The notes beneath the pieces are model-generated. The model did not search any database, had not been told where the DNA came from, and saw only the letters and a program-made list of their open reading frames with translations. Position numbers and translations under genes: made by a program. This document shows, in pieces, positions 48,159-61,600 of a stretch of 64,000 nucleotides of DNA (positions are counted from its first letter, which is position 1; each line of letters opens with the position of its first letter). Source of the stretch: Halichondria panicea (taxonomy: Eukaryota; Porifera; Demospongiae; Suberitida; Halichondriidae). The DNA is taken from NCBI RefSeq assembly GCF_963675165.1, contig NC_087380.1:2719803-2783802 (forward strand), written 5' to 3'.

Positions 48159-48196
48159 TCGTGTGCTTCAATTTGCTACTCGGGTCAGTTTAAAAG

Positions 48197-51100
48197 TTAA
48201 TGGAGGTACATTGTTTGAAGATCCAAGTACATTTTTTCACCCGCCTCTAATGGTCCGCCAATAATCTCAGCAAGTTGGTGACTGGATGCATCCTCTTCTG
48301 GGAAATTAAGAACTTTAGTTTCAGGTTCAAGTAGCTCGAAAATGAGAGCCTTAAATTGCGTTCTTCGTGAAGGTTCAGGGTTCCTGAATTGTGTGAGGAT
48401 AAATAGTTTGTTCCAAAATGTTTAATAATTATTACATGTAAACGGAGCATTTCTGTTCTTACATACTCACCAGCATTGAATCATGATGTCATAAAGTAGC
48501 CTGGGGCATCCTGGAGGAGGGGAGAGTCGGTAGCCTGTCTGTAACTTGGACAGTGCCTGCATGTATAATATAGTAGTGTGTGTGTTGTGTATACGTATAA
48601 TTATAGTTTAAGACCATGGCAGGCTTTTATATTGCAGTTGGCATGGGTGGCCGTTAAGAAGGGTTACACAAGAGAGTAGGACTTTTGGTAATACATGATT
48701 GCGTCCACCTCATCAAACCCTACGCTATACATTTTCTTCCCTTTTCATTGACTATATACATGCTAAAAATTAACATTGCGTTTGATACCTCTGTATTGGA
48801 GTAGTCTCTGAAAGGTGTTTGTCCCAGACTCCATATCTCATAGAGCAGACACCCGTAGGCCCACACATCACTGGCAGTCGAGTACTTCTTGTAGTGAATG
48901 GCCTCAGGGGCTGTCCACTTTACAGGGATTTTCCCTCCTTGAGACATGTAATAATCCTCATCAGCTAGATCTCGTGACATTCCGAAATCTGCAATCTAAA
49001 ACGTTCCCTTTAAGTACAGACATTTCAAATGTCATTGATTTGATAAATACTTCTCATGAGGTCTAATAGGTGCAACTTCCTCTTACTCAATACCTTATTC
49101 AACTTTCATGCGAAGTGTAAATTATGTAAACATAGTTGCCATTGACATCTGCCCTTTGTATTACTCTTAGTGCACATTTACACTTAGCTCTGAAAAATTG
49201 GCTACCGTATAGCGTGTTATTTTCGTAAAACTACGACTGCACAACAGTCCTAAGCTGTAAGAAGAATTACGTAAATGGGTAGTTCACACGAAAATTTGCA
49301 CCAACAAAAATTGCCTGCTATACGAACGGTACCTTAAGGACATTGTCTTGTGTGACCAGTATATTCCTAGCAGCGAGGTCTCTGTGTACAAACCCTTTGC
49401 TTGATAGGTAGTGCATTCCAAAGGCCACTTGTTGACAGAACCCCAGCATCACCTTACTGATATTGGGAGTGACCATCTCTCCTGGACTGCTTGTGAAAAC
49501 ATAGAATTATGTTTTAATTAACCCAAACAGTTTTTTTAAAGAGCTTACTCCGGGACCATTGAAAGTAGAAGGTGCTCTAGATCTCCTTTTGCTGCCATTT
49601 CCATTACTAGCATTATCTGTGTCACAAATTACATTTGAGTCGCTATTCTGAGTTCCAATTTCCCTTACCCTATCTTTTGCAATAACCATTCCGTAGAAGT
49701 GAATGACGTTTGGGTTGGTAAACTGGCCCATGATGATAGCCTCCTGTAGTAGCTTGACTCTGCTTATTGTCTTGTCCTCTGTCTTGGAAGCCACGAAGCT
49801 CTTGACTGCAACGTCCGTGCTGTTTTTACCGTTCTTCCACACACCCCTACTCACTTCACCGAACTGACCCGCTCCAAGATGTGCCATTATCCTGTTATAA
49901 TAATTATAGGTGAATTGTGTTGTTAACAAAATTGTACTAACTTGATCTCTTTCCAAGGGATTTTGATAAAGCTAGCTTTCTCAAACTGTGCTAGTAGGTC
50001 ATTTTCACTTGACGCTGGATTTGTGAACTTGTCTTCTGTTACAATAGAAGATCGACTTCTTTCACAAGTAGAGATCTGTCAATCACGGAATATTAATAAT
50101 GTTATTGTATTGAATGATGTACCTTTTCTAGTGTCCTATAGTAGTGCTCGTAAAGCCTGCTCTCTCTTGCTTGAGCAATGGATGGCTTTTGCTGCATGTG
50201 AATAAAAAAAGTACATACAGCAGGGTTTGTATGAAATATAATACAGTGCATGATACCCGAGGGCTTGCTGGTTCATTGAACATACCAGACTGTTTTTGTT
50301 GATTACAGAATACATAGCTTTGATATGAGCGGGTGGACTCTGAATGTAATTGTCGTCAATGCTCTCGTAAATCTCCTCATTTTCGTCCACACATGGTGCG
50401 TCGATCTCACTGTAGAGACGTTCATCGCTATATTCCTCGGAGTTTAGCATGAATGAAGTAGTTTGTCTTGGAACACTTGAAGCAGAAAGAGGTTCATCTT
50501 CGCTTTCGTAGGTTAGATTTTCAAAGTGAGTGTGCCCAGTGGTCAGACTGTTGAGTTGCCTTCTTCTAGTTGCCGCAGATTGTGGATCCTCGTATGGCTG
50601 TGGAGTGTGCAATGGAAGCTCCCCTCCCGGACTTGCTGGCTGCTCGGATACTATCACAAAATGATCTACATGAAATAAAATTAATATAATAGCAGAATTG
50701 TGATGATTTTACCTGGCATAATGTTTCTTCTCTCTTTTCTCCACCTCATCATCTCCAGCCTGGCTTTTCGTCTTTGGTGAACGATGATTACGATTAGGAC
50801 ACTGATTATCGAAGCAATGAGGATTACAATCAAACAAGCTCCCACTACTGACAGTGGGACCAATACGTCAGCTCTCTGTTGTGTGTCTGTAGCATTCATG
50901 AATTGAGAAGGAGCTATTACTGGTTGTGTACTTGAAGTGTCTGCCACTTCTGTTTGTGTAATAGTAGGAACTGTTGTTGGCTGTCCTAGTGTATTAGAAT
51001 CATTCCCAGGTATGTTAGTACCGAACATATTTCCATTGCCATTGGACATTAGCAAGCGAACTTGTATCAAGTGATTATTCAGACGTCCAAAGCAGCTTGA

Positions 51101-51623
51101 GTAGGCATCCAGGGCGTAGATAATTGTATTGTCCTGGCGAGGGCATCTCCATGCTATTGATTCGGTTCCATTTGTGGTGTTTCCTATAATGTCCAAAATA
51201 TAGCCATTTCTAAAACCAGTGAAGTCTGCTACTTCTTCAATGTATACACCAATGAATTCGTTTTGGTTGACCACAAATTGTTCATTCTCAGGAAGATTGA
51301 TCGTTCTGCAATTATCCATGCCACCATCGCCATTAATTAGTGAAGCACCACTAAATGATGCATTGTAAACACTCTCCGGTCTTTGCAAATACAGTATACC
51401 GTTGATTGGGGCGTCATGCTTGAAAACACTCAGTTGTACAGCGTATGCCTCTCTATGATCGCTCGGCGGAAAGAAACAAACTTGCCAACCTAACACATTG
51501 CTGTCACAAGGAACTCTATTGTAGATATCCACAAATAGACCTCCGTACAGAAAATCGGTATGCTTGGCTTCCGGAAAATTTCCTAGGGTACCATTTGTAC
51601 AAATTTCTTGGCTTTTTACGTCT
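48197..51623 (-). CDS. Receptor tyrosine kinase L, divergent array relative (5' exon unresolved)
   Basis: Minus-strand exons: 51623-50713, 50650-50286, 50191-50123, 50075-49942, 49891-49669, 49616-49549, 49489-49333, 48995-48789, 48556-48471, 48383-48197. Ectodomain with C-T-N-G-T-L, C-F-F-P-P-S, D-N-C-R-T-I, S-C-F-G, the same general spacing as the plus-strand array but weakly similar. T/S-rich stalk, membrane helix ([12 protein letters not shown] ...), and a juxtamembrane region rich in acidic residues and tyrosines ([18 protein letters not shown]). Kinase with [26 protein letters not shown] and D-E-D-Y-Y. The C-terminal tail F-P-E-E-D-A ... Y-L-H matches the array tail. Exon order and phases are the same as in C/D/H. 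The signal-peptide exon should lie near 51640-51760, but no candidate joins in phase with a convincing hydrophobic leader. Confidence 0.85.
49203..49332. mobile_element. MITE in an intron of RTK L
   Basis: Left end TACCGTATAGCGTG and right end TGCTATACGAACGGTA are inverted. Same family as 27836-28049. It abuts a kinase exon donor at 49332. Confidence 0.65.
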
Positions 51624-51987
51624 CTCAAAAAAGAGACCAGAATATAGATGATAAAGCCTGATCATGAGAAAAACATTAATTGGACAACATTCTAGAGCAG
51701 TATTCTGATATTTTACCTGAACATTGGCAGCCAAACCTCTCCATGTCTTGTACATGTATATCTCTAGTATTAATTGTTTATACTATAATAGCCATGCATT
51801 ATTCTACTTTTATATCATGCCATGCATACTCCTTTGTTAGTACTCAAACTTGAAAATGTCTCATCATTTTACTCAATTAACATTGATTTTACAAATGCAC
51901 TGTTTAACAGTGATGAGTACAAAAATATAGAACAGGTGTGAATTAGACACTACATAAGTGTAGGTAATTTTTTTGTGATAATTTGCA

Positions 51988-53881
51988 CTATTTTGTTATC
52001 TTTCTTGTGGTCCATGCGGCTCCAATCACCATTGCCATGACGATGGCTCCCTGTGACACAACTCTTAGTCTCATCAGGTATCTGGATGTACTCATTGCTC
52101 CTCTGAAACGATAGGCATATGCTCCGTACACAAGAGTCCCCAAAGTCAGGGTGGCACCTGCATCAAGACAAAAACAAGTTAACACAGGTTTAATATTGTA
52201 CATGTAGTCTATAAATTATAAGCAGTGTACTGTTCAAGTATGATGTATGTATGGTACGTGGATTGGTTCACATGAGCTATTTAGACTATGAATGCCTTAT
52301 TAAACAGTGTTCAACGATGTGAATATAATTGTACCAAGTGCGGGTCATAGGTGAATAGAGGAATAGAAGAGAGTATTGTGAGACGGTATCGATTATTGAG
52401 ACAGTAAAAAATAAGAAGTAATACATGTACTTCAGCTAATCTTTCTGCACTAGTCCCTATCTCTTGAAGCCGTATTCTTGTGTACAGAGGTACCTCAAAA
52501 TAGTTGGTTTAAGGTTACGGTCAACCGTTTGCTCATTAATTATTCATGAGCTAGATCTAGTGATCTTTTCCAGCTAGAATAGCTGGAAGTCCAGCTGAAA
52601 CGCAGTAGTCATTTTATGGCTCGAATAGACATTTTTACTATAAAGCTTAGGTACAGTCTACTGTAGCTTCACTATATGCAGGGCGTATAGAAGAGATATT
52701 TCGAAAAAAGGCTACTGAAAGCTCACAAGAGGCTGTTTTCCTTGGCTCTGGCCGCCATTTTAAGTGGAGTTAGTCTACATATTATTATTTTGTGAGAGTT
52801 TGTTGGCCTGGAAAGAAAAAAACGCTTCTACACGCCCTCCAGAATGGTAAGAAGCATCATATAAGACCAAGAACACAGAGCTAGAAGTGTTTTTGGAAGT
52901 TTAAAATGACTACTAGTTTTGTGTTGTTTCTAGTAACTTGATGATCGCTCAGAGCTTCCACTGGAAGATGTTTTGAAGATTGATACTTGTCATACAGATT
53001 GATACACCAATATATTCATCATGTATGTGCTTCAAATTTCTCTCATGGCATTTATAGTTTCACAAAAATCATTATAAGAAAAATCATGAATATTCATGAG
53101 CAAACTGTTTACCGTAACCTTAAGTACATCATTTAATTAAGGAAATAATTTTAATTGACCAACCATTTAAGTGGGTGTGATTGTAGTAAAATTGTTAAAA
53201 CAGTGGACTGCTTTGTGGACAGAAGAACGACTGTAATATTATGCCAGAAGCTATTTACATTGTGTCTCATATTAATAGCTAGTTGTCACTATCACTATAA
53301 CATGTTTTGCTTCCTTATTGACTATGGCTATTAGTGACCGGGGTCAAGATGTCTCATAATACCATACCATACATGTGCTCTAGGAGGTTTCAGTTCAAGA
53401 GAGTGTAAATCCTTACAAAGTGTATGACTATACATCTGAAAGGAACTGTAAAGGTCAAAGGAAGCTCCACAGGAAGTATTTCCAATTATGCTCTGATTCT
53501 CAGGGTATGCTGATACAGGAAAACAGTGCAAAGGTTGCAATGGTGAATGTGTGTGTATAGAGTATAGGAGCCATCTCATGAAAGAGCCATCTCAGTGAAA
53601 AAGGGAGTGTGTAGATATTATTATGTGAGAGATTACAACCGAGAGATATTAAAGACAATCTTACACCCACACAATTGGGGAAAAACAACAACCTTGTGTT
53701 CATGCTACAAGCTCTTGCTCACAACGTGTCTTGTAGATCTACCAGTACAACCTTTTGTATACTTACCTACTGGCACATAAGGCTCATCTCTGCACTTCTG
53801 CCAGAGCTTCTGAGATGCTGTTCTCTGATCCACAGTCTGCTCCTCCCATTCTGGTTTCTCTGGATATCCTGGTTGACTCAT
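51988..53881 (-). CDS. HIGD2A: HIG1 domain family protein, HIGD2A-like
   Basis: Two exons: 53881-53767 and 52157-51988; 94 residues. The N-terminal part has E-K-L-W-Q-K-like sequence (S-Q-K-L-W-Q-K-C-R-D-E-P-Y-V-P-V-G) followed by the HIG1 hydrophobic hairpin (T-L-G-T-L-V-Y-G-A-Y and G-A-I-V-M-A-M-V-I-G-A-A) around a basic loop (R-Y-L-M-R-L-R). Known HIGD proteins sit in the mitochondrial inner membrane and assist respiratory complex assembly. Length is close to vertebrate HIGD2A (about 106). The intron is 1.6 kb, far longer than most here, and holds only AT-rich sequence without a recognisable gene. Confidence 0.85.
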
Positions 53882-54214
53882 GATTCTCTCCTCTTCTGAT
53901 TGTCCAAAGACAGTATTTCTCTAATGGTTGTAGCTCTCTGCTGCCTGACCTTTGTAGCAAGCTTAGCGGATGCAGAAACTTGTAATTACTGTACTCTGTG
54001 CTTTGCTGTACCTGAGTATCCCACGCACACGCGCAAACTATTTTGATGATGCAAGATGCAGTTCTTAGTTCCTATGACGACAATCTTCGCAGTCTGACGC
54101 TGACCGATTATTTCTTAATTACGTTCTATTAGAAATAAATCGTCCAGGTTTAGTATTGAACTTTAGCCGCATTTATAGTCGCCCTCAATAGCAGTTCCCT
54201 CCACCTCCCCAACA
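53882..54214. promoter_or_regulatory. Bidirectional promoter region HIGD2A / ASNSD1
   Basis: 333 bp between divergent start codons. No TATA box at a convincing distance from either. Contains the divergent transcription starts by necessity. Confidence 0.55.
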
Positions 54215-57200
54215 ATGTGTGGCATCTTTGCTTGTCTGTTCTGTGAAGGAGGGATCAATGCTCAACTCAAAGTAAGTATCATGGAGTGCATCAAGATGGT
54301 ACATATTGTGTATGACGATTCTGTATTTTTGTAACAGGAGGAAATTCTTTGGAAACTGAAGCGAAGAGGTCCAGATGCAATCAAGGAGGTCACTCTAAAG
54401 GTCGGAGGCCCCTCTCTGCATCTCAATTTGATTGGCTCATTGCTCCGGATGAGAGGTGACCCCACCCCCCAGCCGCATCAAGTGGAGGTGACGTCAGCTA
54501 CTGGTACACATCACACCAACCACCTGCTGTGGAACGGGAACATCTTTGGTGGGGGAATCAAGGTGTGAACATTATTAATCAACGTCACTACTGAGCCAAT
54601 GAAGGATTGGGAAACGCACTGTTTAATAATTTTATGCTTAATAATCGATCATATACCGTACCGTTCATTCGGTTGTATAAAGGCCATGACTTATTATCAA
54701 TGATATATCTCTGTGATAGTAGGTGTTCACTCTCCCTGCAGATCCCTCGTGGATGCAATGACACAGTAATATTGGGCCAGGAGCTTGCTGCCCAGGAGGG
54801 GACTGTGGCTGGACTCTTGGCCACGCTGAGTAGTATCTGTGGACCTTGGGCCCTGGTTTACTGGCAGGTCTGTGACAACTGCATAATTATAATTATGGTC
54901 TAATAATTATAGAGATTAGTAAATATAGTGCATGCGTAGAATTATATTGTTCGTAAAGCTTGTTAATGAAAAATTAATGGGAATTGTATTATCTTACTAC
55001 ACTATTTTCCTGACAGGAATCTACCCAGTCTCTGTGGTTTGGTCGTGATGTCTTTGGTAGGCGGAGCTTACTCTGGCACACCCCCTCTAAAGACGATGAC
55101 CTCTTTGCCCTCTGCTCGGTGGGTCACTACAGTGAACAAGATATGCCTTTGGTAAGTACAAAGATAGCCAACGTATACTGCATTTACCATTATAGTAACA
55201 TTAAATGAGTGGTGTTTTCTTTTTGCTAATACATGTATAGGCAGGCTATAATTTTAGTATTACTTTGATTTGTCAGATTTGTCAGTGAAATTTTAACGAT
55301 TTTGTAGGGCTATTGGATGGAAATTCCTGCCAATGGAATCTACCAACTCAAATGCCGTGGACCATTGGAAAGAGGTGAATATTGTTGACACTCACCATAC
55401 ATGTATAATTATGACTGCAGGTGAACTAATCTGCTTTCCATGGATGCAAGGAGGTATGTGAAAACCGCTCTATCGTTATTCTTTAGCTCACTTCACTGCC
55501 TAACTTATCTTTGCAGATGAGCTCTTCCAGACTGAATCTATAATCCAGGATGACTTCTCTGCTCTAAACACCACATTATCAACCAGCGTATCATTAGTCA
55601 AGTGTCTCCAGGTGCCATTCCCTCCCCTCAACAAGCACACACCAACAACCAACCCCACTGAGTGCTGCAAGACGGAGATCGCAGATGGTGATAATGTATC
55701 TAAAGCAACTACTGTTGAAACCCCAATCCTACCGCTCTGCGATGTGTCCCCACCTGTAACTGTACACACTTATCCTTTGTCTGCACTCGACTGGTCAGTG
55801 CTGAGTCAGCAGCTATTGGACGTCCTACAAGCAGCTGTTCAAGTACGAGTTGACCATGCCCCTGAAGTCCCGTCCAACACAAGTGGACCCAGTACCGATC
55901 ACAGTATTACCGTTTCGTCAGCCAAAGAACAATCAGAATTGAGCAGCGGAAGTGCTACCGTAGTCGATTGTAAAGACAATGAAGCTCCAAGCTCTTGTGG
56001 TGTACAATCACTAGATTCAAAACATTTTACAAAAGATGAATTAAAAGTTCAGGGAGAGAGTTTTACCTCGCTTGATGAAGTTAGACGTAAAGAAAGTGGA
56101 AAACATAACTCACCGGAAGACAGTTTGCAAGATAAAGCTGCCCATTTTGAAGTCAGAGTTGAGCGAAGTGTTGTGAGGGAGGGAAGAGCTAAAGTGGCTG
56201 TGTTGTACTCCGGAGGTGTTGATTCTACAGTATTGGCTGCTCTCGCTGATAGGTGTGTGTGTGTGGGTTGGTTAGACACACCATTATTGAGTGATAGTCC
56301 TTTTCTTTTTCAAGTGTGTGCGTGGTTCTACTTATCAGGCTACAGAACTTTGCAGCGCTTTCATGTTTTTCTCTGCTGTAGGTGTCTGCCTAAAGGGGAA
56401 GAGATTGATCTGATCAATGTGGCATTTGAGCAAAAATCAGCTACTGTTGAGAAAAGGTATATACACATGCACACTTGAACAATGTTCATCTGTGTACAAG
56501 TATTATAATTAAGCCTTTACTGTACTTGTACGTAGGTTTGATGTACCAGACAGAGTGTCTGCTTTTGAGAGCTTGAGGGAGTTGAACCCAGAGAGGGCAT
56601 GGAACCTGGTCATGGTGAGGCCTCTGCTGCTGTGTTGTAGTGTGTGTGTATGACTTTTCTATCCTTTATAGGTGAATGGAACATTGGAAGAAGTCAATGA
56701 AATGAGGTAAATCTTTAATTGTATACGTAACCCCGTCACTCAAAGTTTTCTGACAACTTGTGATAGAGCTTTCTATTTTTCCCTTTTCCCACACAGGAAA
56801 TAATCGTATTTAAGTCATCCTTGTTTCTATCCGCCCCCACAGACGTACCCAAATCTCACACATGGTGTACCCCCTGTGCACAGTGCTGGATGACAGCATT
56901 GGCTGTGCCCTGTGGTTTGCCGCTAGAGGGGTGGGGCTACTGCACTCTGATCACCACCCACCAGCTCCGTATCACAGTCAAGCAAGAGTGAGTATCTACA
57001 ACAATTAACATCAATTCTGGCTCTTGTTAAAACTTAAGTTGAAATGTTCAGAGAAGATAATATGTTTTAAATAAAATACAGTCAATAGACGTTTTCCTAT
57101 CTCATTTTTGAGTAGCTAGTTCATGATTGTGATTGCCATCTTCTGTTATTTTGATGCCTCTCCCGCAATCATGCAGACACTGCTTGTTGGCATAGGAGCG

Positions 57201-58341
57201 GATGAGCAGCTGGCAGGTTATGCAAGACACAGAACCAAGTTCAAGTAAGCTTAAGATGTTGCATGTACAAAGTTTTTAAATTGTACTATGCCTGCAACAA
57301 TCATCTCATAAAGTGTCACATGACTATTCGGACTCTCAGCTCGTCTGGCTGGCCTGGTCTCACTGCTGAGTTGGAGATGGAAGTCAAACGATTGGCCAGA
57401 AGGAACCTCGGCAGAGATGACAGGTAGGGGAGCACTTCATAATGGCCACCTCTGAAGAAAAGCCAACTGTGATAATTTGCATGCATCCATTTCCCAAATT
57501 AACATATTCTGTGTACCAAACAACCCTGCAAAACAACCCTACAAAACAACCCTACAAAACAACCCTACAAATGCCACCTCTGTATTATTACTACGTTGTT
57601 CCCCAAATGTGTCCATTATAAACGGGCTATTCTACCTGTACATGTGTTCGGAACCAAGTAGGAATAAGTTAATTTCTCAGTTGCACTCAATGACCTAGCT
57701 TTCCACCCATGCACCCATTGATTGGTAAAGACTCCTTCCTTTGCACTATGATGGTATGTAATACAACATATAGTAATGTGACATGAGAGTGATGTCATGG
57801 CTGGTGCAGGTGTGTGGCGGACCATGAGAGGGAGGGGCAGTTCCCATTCCTGGATGAGCATGTTGTCACCTTCCTACAGACACTACCATCATGTTGCAAG
57901 GTGAGACTCTCTGTGATTGTATTTGTAGAAGATCGATACTCAAATAATCAGACACGTAGCGTCTAGTATTAGTACTTGAGTCAGCTCCTGGAATTCAGAT
58001 TATACAGAGATGGCTTAATTTGTTGAGGGGTTGTTTTTCGCACAAACTGTTTGCTTTGTATCGCAGTTAGCCTTTTGGCCGTGGCCTTATTATAATTATC
58101 ACCAGTCGATTCTTCAAACACACCACACACACACACACAGGCGGACCTCTCCCTCCCACGAGGACAAGGGGAGAAACGTCTATTGAGAGAAGTGGCTCAT
58201 CTCCTTGGTTGCCATGGTGCTGGCCGGCTTCCCAAGAGAGCTATTCAGTTCGGCTCCAGAATGGCCAAAATGAGTGGAACCAGCAACAACAGAGAGCAAG
58301 GGAGTAGTGTGACTGGCAGGCTCTTGCCGGGAACTCACTGA
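54215..58341 (+). CDS. ASNSD1: Asparagine synthetase domain-containing protein 1
   Basis: Fifteen exons: 54215-54271, 54338-54562, 54742-54867, 55017-55151, 55308-55374, 55421-55453, 55517-56252, 56382-56456, 56536-56614, 56672-56706, 56843-56987, 57177-57244, 57340-57423, 57810-57900, 58141-58341; 718 residues (human about 643). It begins M-C-G-I-F, so Cys2 would be the class-II glutamine amidotransferase nucleophile after Met removal. R-R-G-P-D follows in the expected place. The synthetase half carries the PP-loop S-G-G-V-D-S-T, then [11 protein letters not shown] and R-D-D-R motifs. The long exon 7 adds a low-complexity linker of about 150 residues, which explains the extra length. Substrate of the family is not settled; asparagine synthesis is not shown. 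Confidence 0.94.
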
Positions 58342-58448
58342 GTCAGCTAGCTGATCTCGATCATGCAAATCATTTTGTTTCAACTGTTTATTTACAATCA
58401 TTCATCGCCATTAATGTATGATTTTAGTGTTTGTTCTATTCAACTTTC

Positions 58449-58459
58449 AAATAAATAAA
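58449..58459 (+). terminator. Polyadenylation signal, ASNSD1
   Basis: AAATAAATAAA about 110 bp after the ASNSD1 stop codon. Confidence 0.5.
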
Positions 58460-58631
58460 ATTTCAGGGAAACAATAATTAATGCAATAATTATTATTATT
58501 ATATAGACAACATAAAAAACAGATCTAAGTGTAGTGGAGATCAAATTATAATACAATTTATTAATGGGTAATTCAAAGATGCATGCAGACACATTAAAAA
58601 CACAGAAACAAGACTGTACAGTATGCTACGT

Positions 58632-61600
58632 CTAAATGACATGTTCCATTGCTTCCAATTCCTTTGCGTCTCTTTGTTCTTCAGGTCTGAGATCGATGGG
58701 TCGAGATTCAATTTTTTGTCTGGGACTACAGAAACGAAGAACACAACAGTTAAAACATGACACAACAAAATGGGGAGGAGTAGAAGCCAGAAACCATGTA
58801 TTGAATACATGACTGTATGTACTCATGACTGTAGCATTGAGCCTCTGAATAAAAGCATCGAGCTGCAACACATTAACTTTGAGAGGCCGTTCTTAATTAT
58901 AGGACGTGCAAATATCAGCCTCCTCCACAACAAAAGGGGAGACTGTGTGTGCGACTAACTTCCATACAATGAAGAACATGAGCTTGAAGCTATGTAATGA
59001 ACAGCTAGGGGCTTCCCACCCTCGCCACTCTCACCTATGTAATGAACAGCTAGGGGCTTCCCCCCTCGCCACTCCCACCTATGTAATGAACAGCTAGGGG
59101 CTTCCCCCCTCGTCACTCTCACCTATGTAATGAACAGCTAGGGGCTTCCCCCCTCGCCACTCTCACCTATAATTGTCTTTTTTCCCGCTCTTCACACAGT
59201 AGCAGACAGCACCGAAGATGATGACAAACACCACCAGAGCCAGGATGAGGGCGGGGACCACCACAGCAGCGACTATCACACCAGTAGCAGCTGTCAGGAA
59301 GAGGGAAATGGGGTAAACAGTGTGAGCATACAGTGACAACTGTCTATTGTGGTCACCCAATCAGGACATCCTACAATTAAATTATACAATAGTACAGCCA
59401 AACTGCGTCGATACAACGTCTCCTTTACATGGTTTCACATTGTGCTTCCTCTTTATTGGAGTATGGGGATATGAGCAGGCTGCACTGTTATACCACCAAC
59501 AATACAAGACAGACATGCACCCATACGGTTATGAGAAGGAGACACAATTAAGCCATTGCCATAGGGACAATGGATACGTTTACATACGACAAATCAACTT
59601 ACAAAAGATAGCCTGAGTGGCTGTTGAGTCAGGAGAAGCAGACATGTAAAGAAAGAGGGTGCAAAATAATTGTAATTATCACAAAAAGCGTGAACTATAA
59701 CAGCTCAGGAAATTGAATTTATTGCATCATGCATAATTTTCCTAAACATTTGCTGGTAGTACAATGTTATCACTGAGTCAGCACTTACGTGGGACAGGTG
59801 GCACTGCACGTGGGGAGAGAGGAAAACATACAAATATTATCACGGTAACTAAACAGTAGCCATACAAAATTTAATGGTGCCTGAGTGAGCATTAAAGTGC
59901 TTTTAAGTACGTACTGTTAACGAGCTAACAGACATGAACGCATTTAACAGTACACAAAAGAAGCTAGGAAAGAGAGCTCCTGATTGTACACACTAGGACT
60001 GTCACCTACAGTAGTTCATACTTTGTCATTACAAGCGATCATTACAATGAGATACTGTAAAGTGTGAGACTGTGAGGTGCCCTTACCGGTGTTGGTGACT
60101 CCTTGAACCAGAACCCACTTGGTGAAGGGGCCATAGTCGTAGGTCAGAGGCATCCGCTCCACTATCACTCCTATACGCACTCTCACCTGCAACACACACG
60201 CACATAATTATATAGTGACTTTCAAGCTGTACACAAACCACACTGGTACAGTGAAAACATGTCTATTAGCGGTCACCCTTGCTTGGGTAGACTAACAGTG
60301 ACTGTACGTACATGTACCTAATAGAGAGGGTGGCCTGCTGCTAATACAGGTACAAACACATGCTATGGAGTTTGACTTTGGGTCTCTTTAGCCTGGCTAT
60401 ATTAGGGTGACCTGCTTATAAGGTGACCCTTCACTAGACAAGTTTGACTGTACATGCAAAGAAGCCTGGACACATAGAGTGAACATAGAAATACGTCCAT
60501 AGTGGTCACTGTTAGTGGAACCTCAAACATACATACATGCACGTAGGACCACCTCAATCAACCTCCTAGTACACTGTCCATGCTCATAACCTGCCAGTAA
60601 ATAGCCTGTATTCAAAATCTACATAATAAAATTGGTTGCTTGGTCACTAAGCATGCACATGCATCCAAACAAACACAGAGTACTATGCAAACGAAACAGA
60701 AACTTCAATTTGGCCTATACTGTATACTGACAATTTGTACTATCAATGTACATGCGTATACACTGTTACAGTATACTTTCTAGGTACATGTACAACTATT
60801 GGTACATGCATTCTAATGGACTACACTGCCCACCACCTACCTGGTAGTTCTGGGCATTTTCGACAGGTGAGACCACGAGGTAGCTGAATTTTGGATCCAG
60901 TATGGCACTATTTTTTGCATCATTCTTGCCAGAGTTTCTGTACTCAACACAATAACGTGCGACTTGTCCCACAGGAGGTGTCGTCTTTACGTCCGACCAA
61001 TCAGCAAACAGCGTCTTATTGTCCGTGGTTCGCTGTACCTTGAGACTGTCGTCCACGGTGATCACAGGGACTGTACGAGAGAGAAGAGTGGGTGGATGAG
61101 GTAGTGAACCTTTGACAGTATAATAAAGTGGAATGTTGTCAAATTGTTACGGTCTTCACTATACACTGAGTTAGGGGCTTTTCTCTCCATTTATGGTCTC
61201 CTGCTACATGTATAACAATGCTATAGTTGTGTGTAACGACGTGGTAAGGATAAAAGGAGATATCTTAGAATCTACCACATCTATGATTAAGTCTGTGTGA
61301 CACAATCACATGCACGGGGTAAATATATAAATGCTAAATCACAGACACACTTACCATTTCCAAAGGTTGATACGATGACTGTCCCTCCGCCCAGTCCACC
61401 CGACGAGGCAGTAGACACTGCTCTAATGGCCACACTGTAAGTGGTGCCGGGATTAAGTCCAGTCAGTGTCGTCTGTACGTCCCCCACCTCTGAGATCTGT
61501 CCATTCAGCAGTACAGGTAGTAACCCAGTATTACTTGAAGCAGTAGATAGGTCAAGGAGTGTTCCTTCTTGGTAGAAGACTTCGTAGCGTAATAGGGTTG

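Noticed and set aside
51716-51755. Short ATG exon (M-Y-K-T-W-R...) as signal exon of RTK L
   Set aside because: It ends in phase 0 while the ectodomain exon needs phase 2, and it lacks a hydrophobic core.
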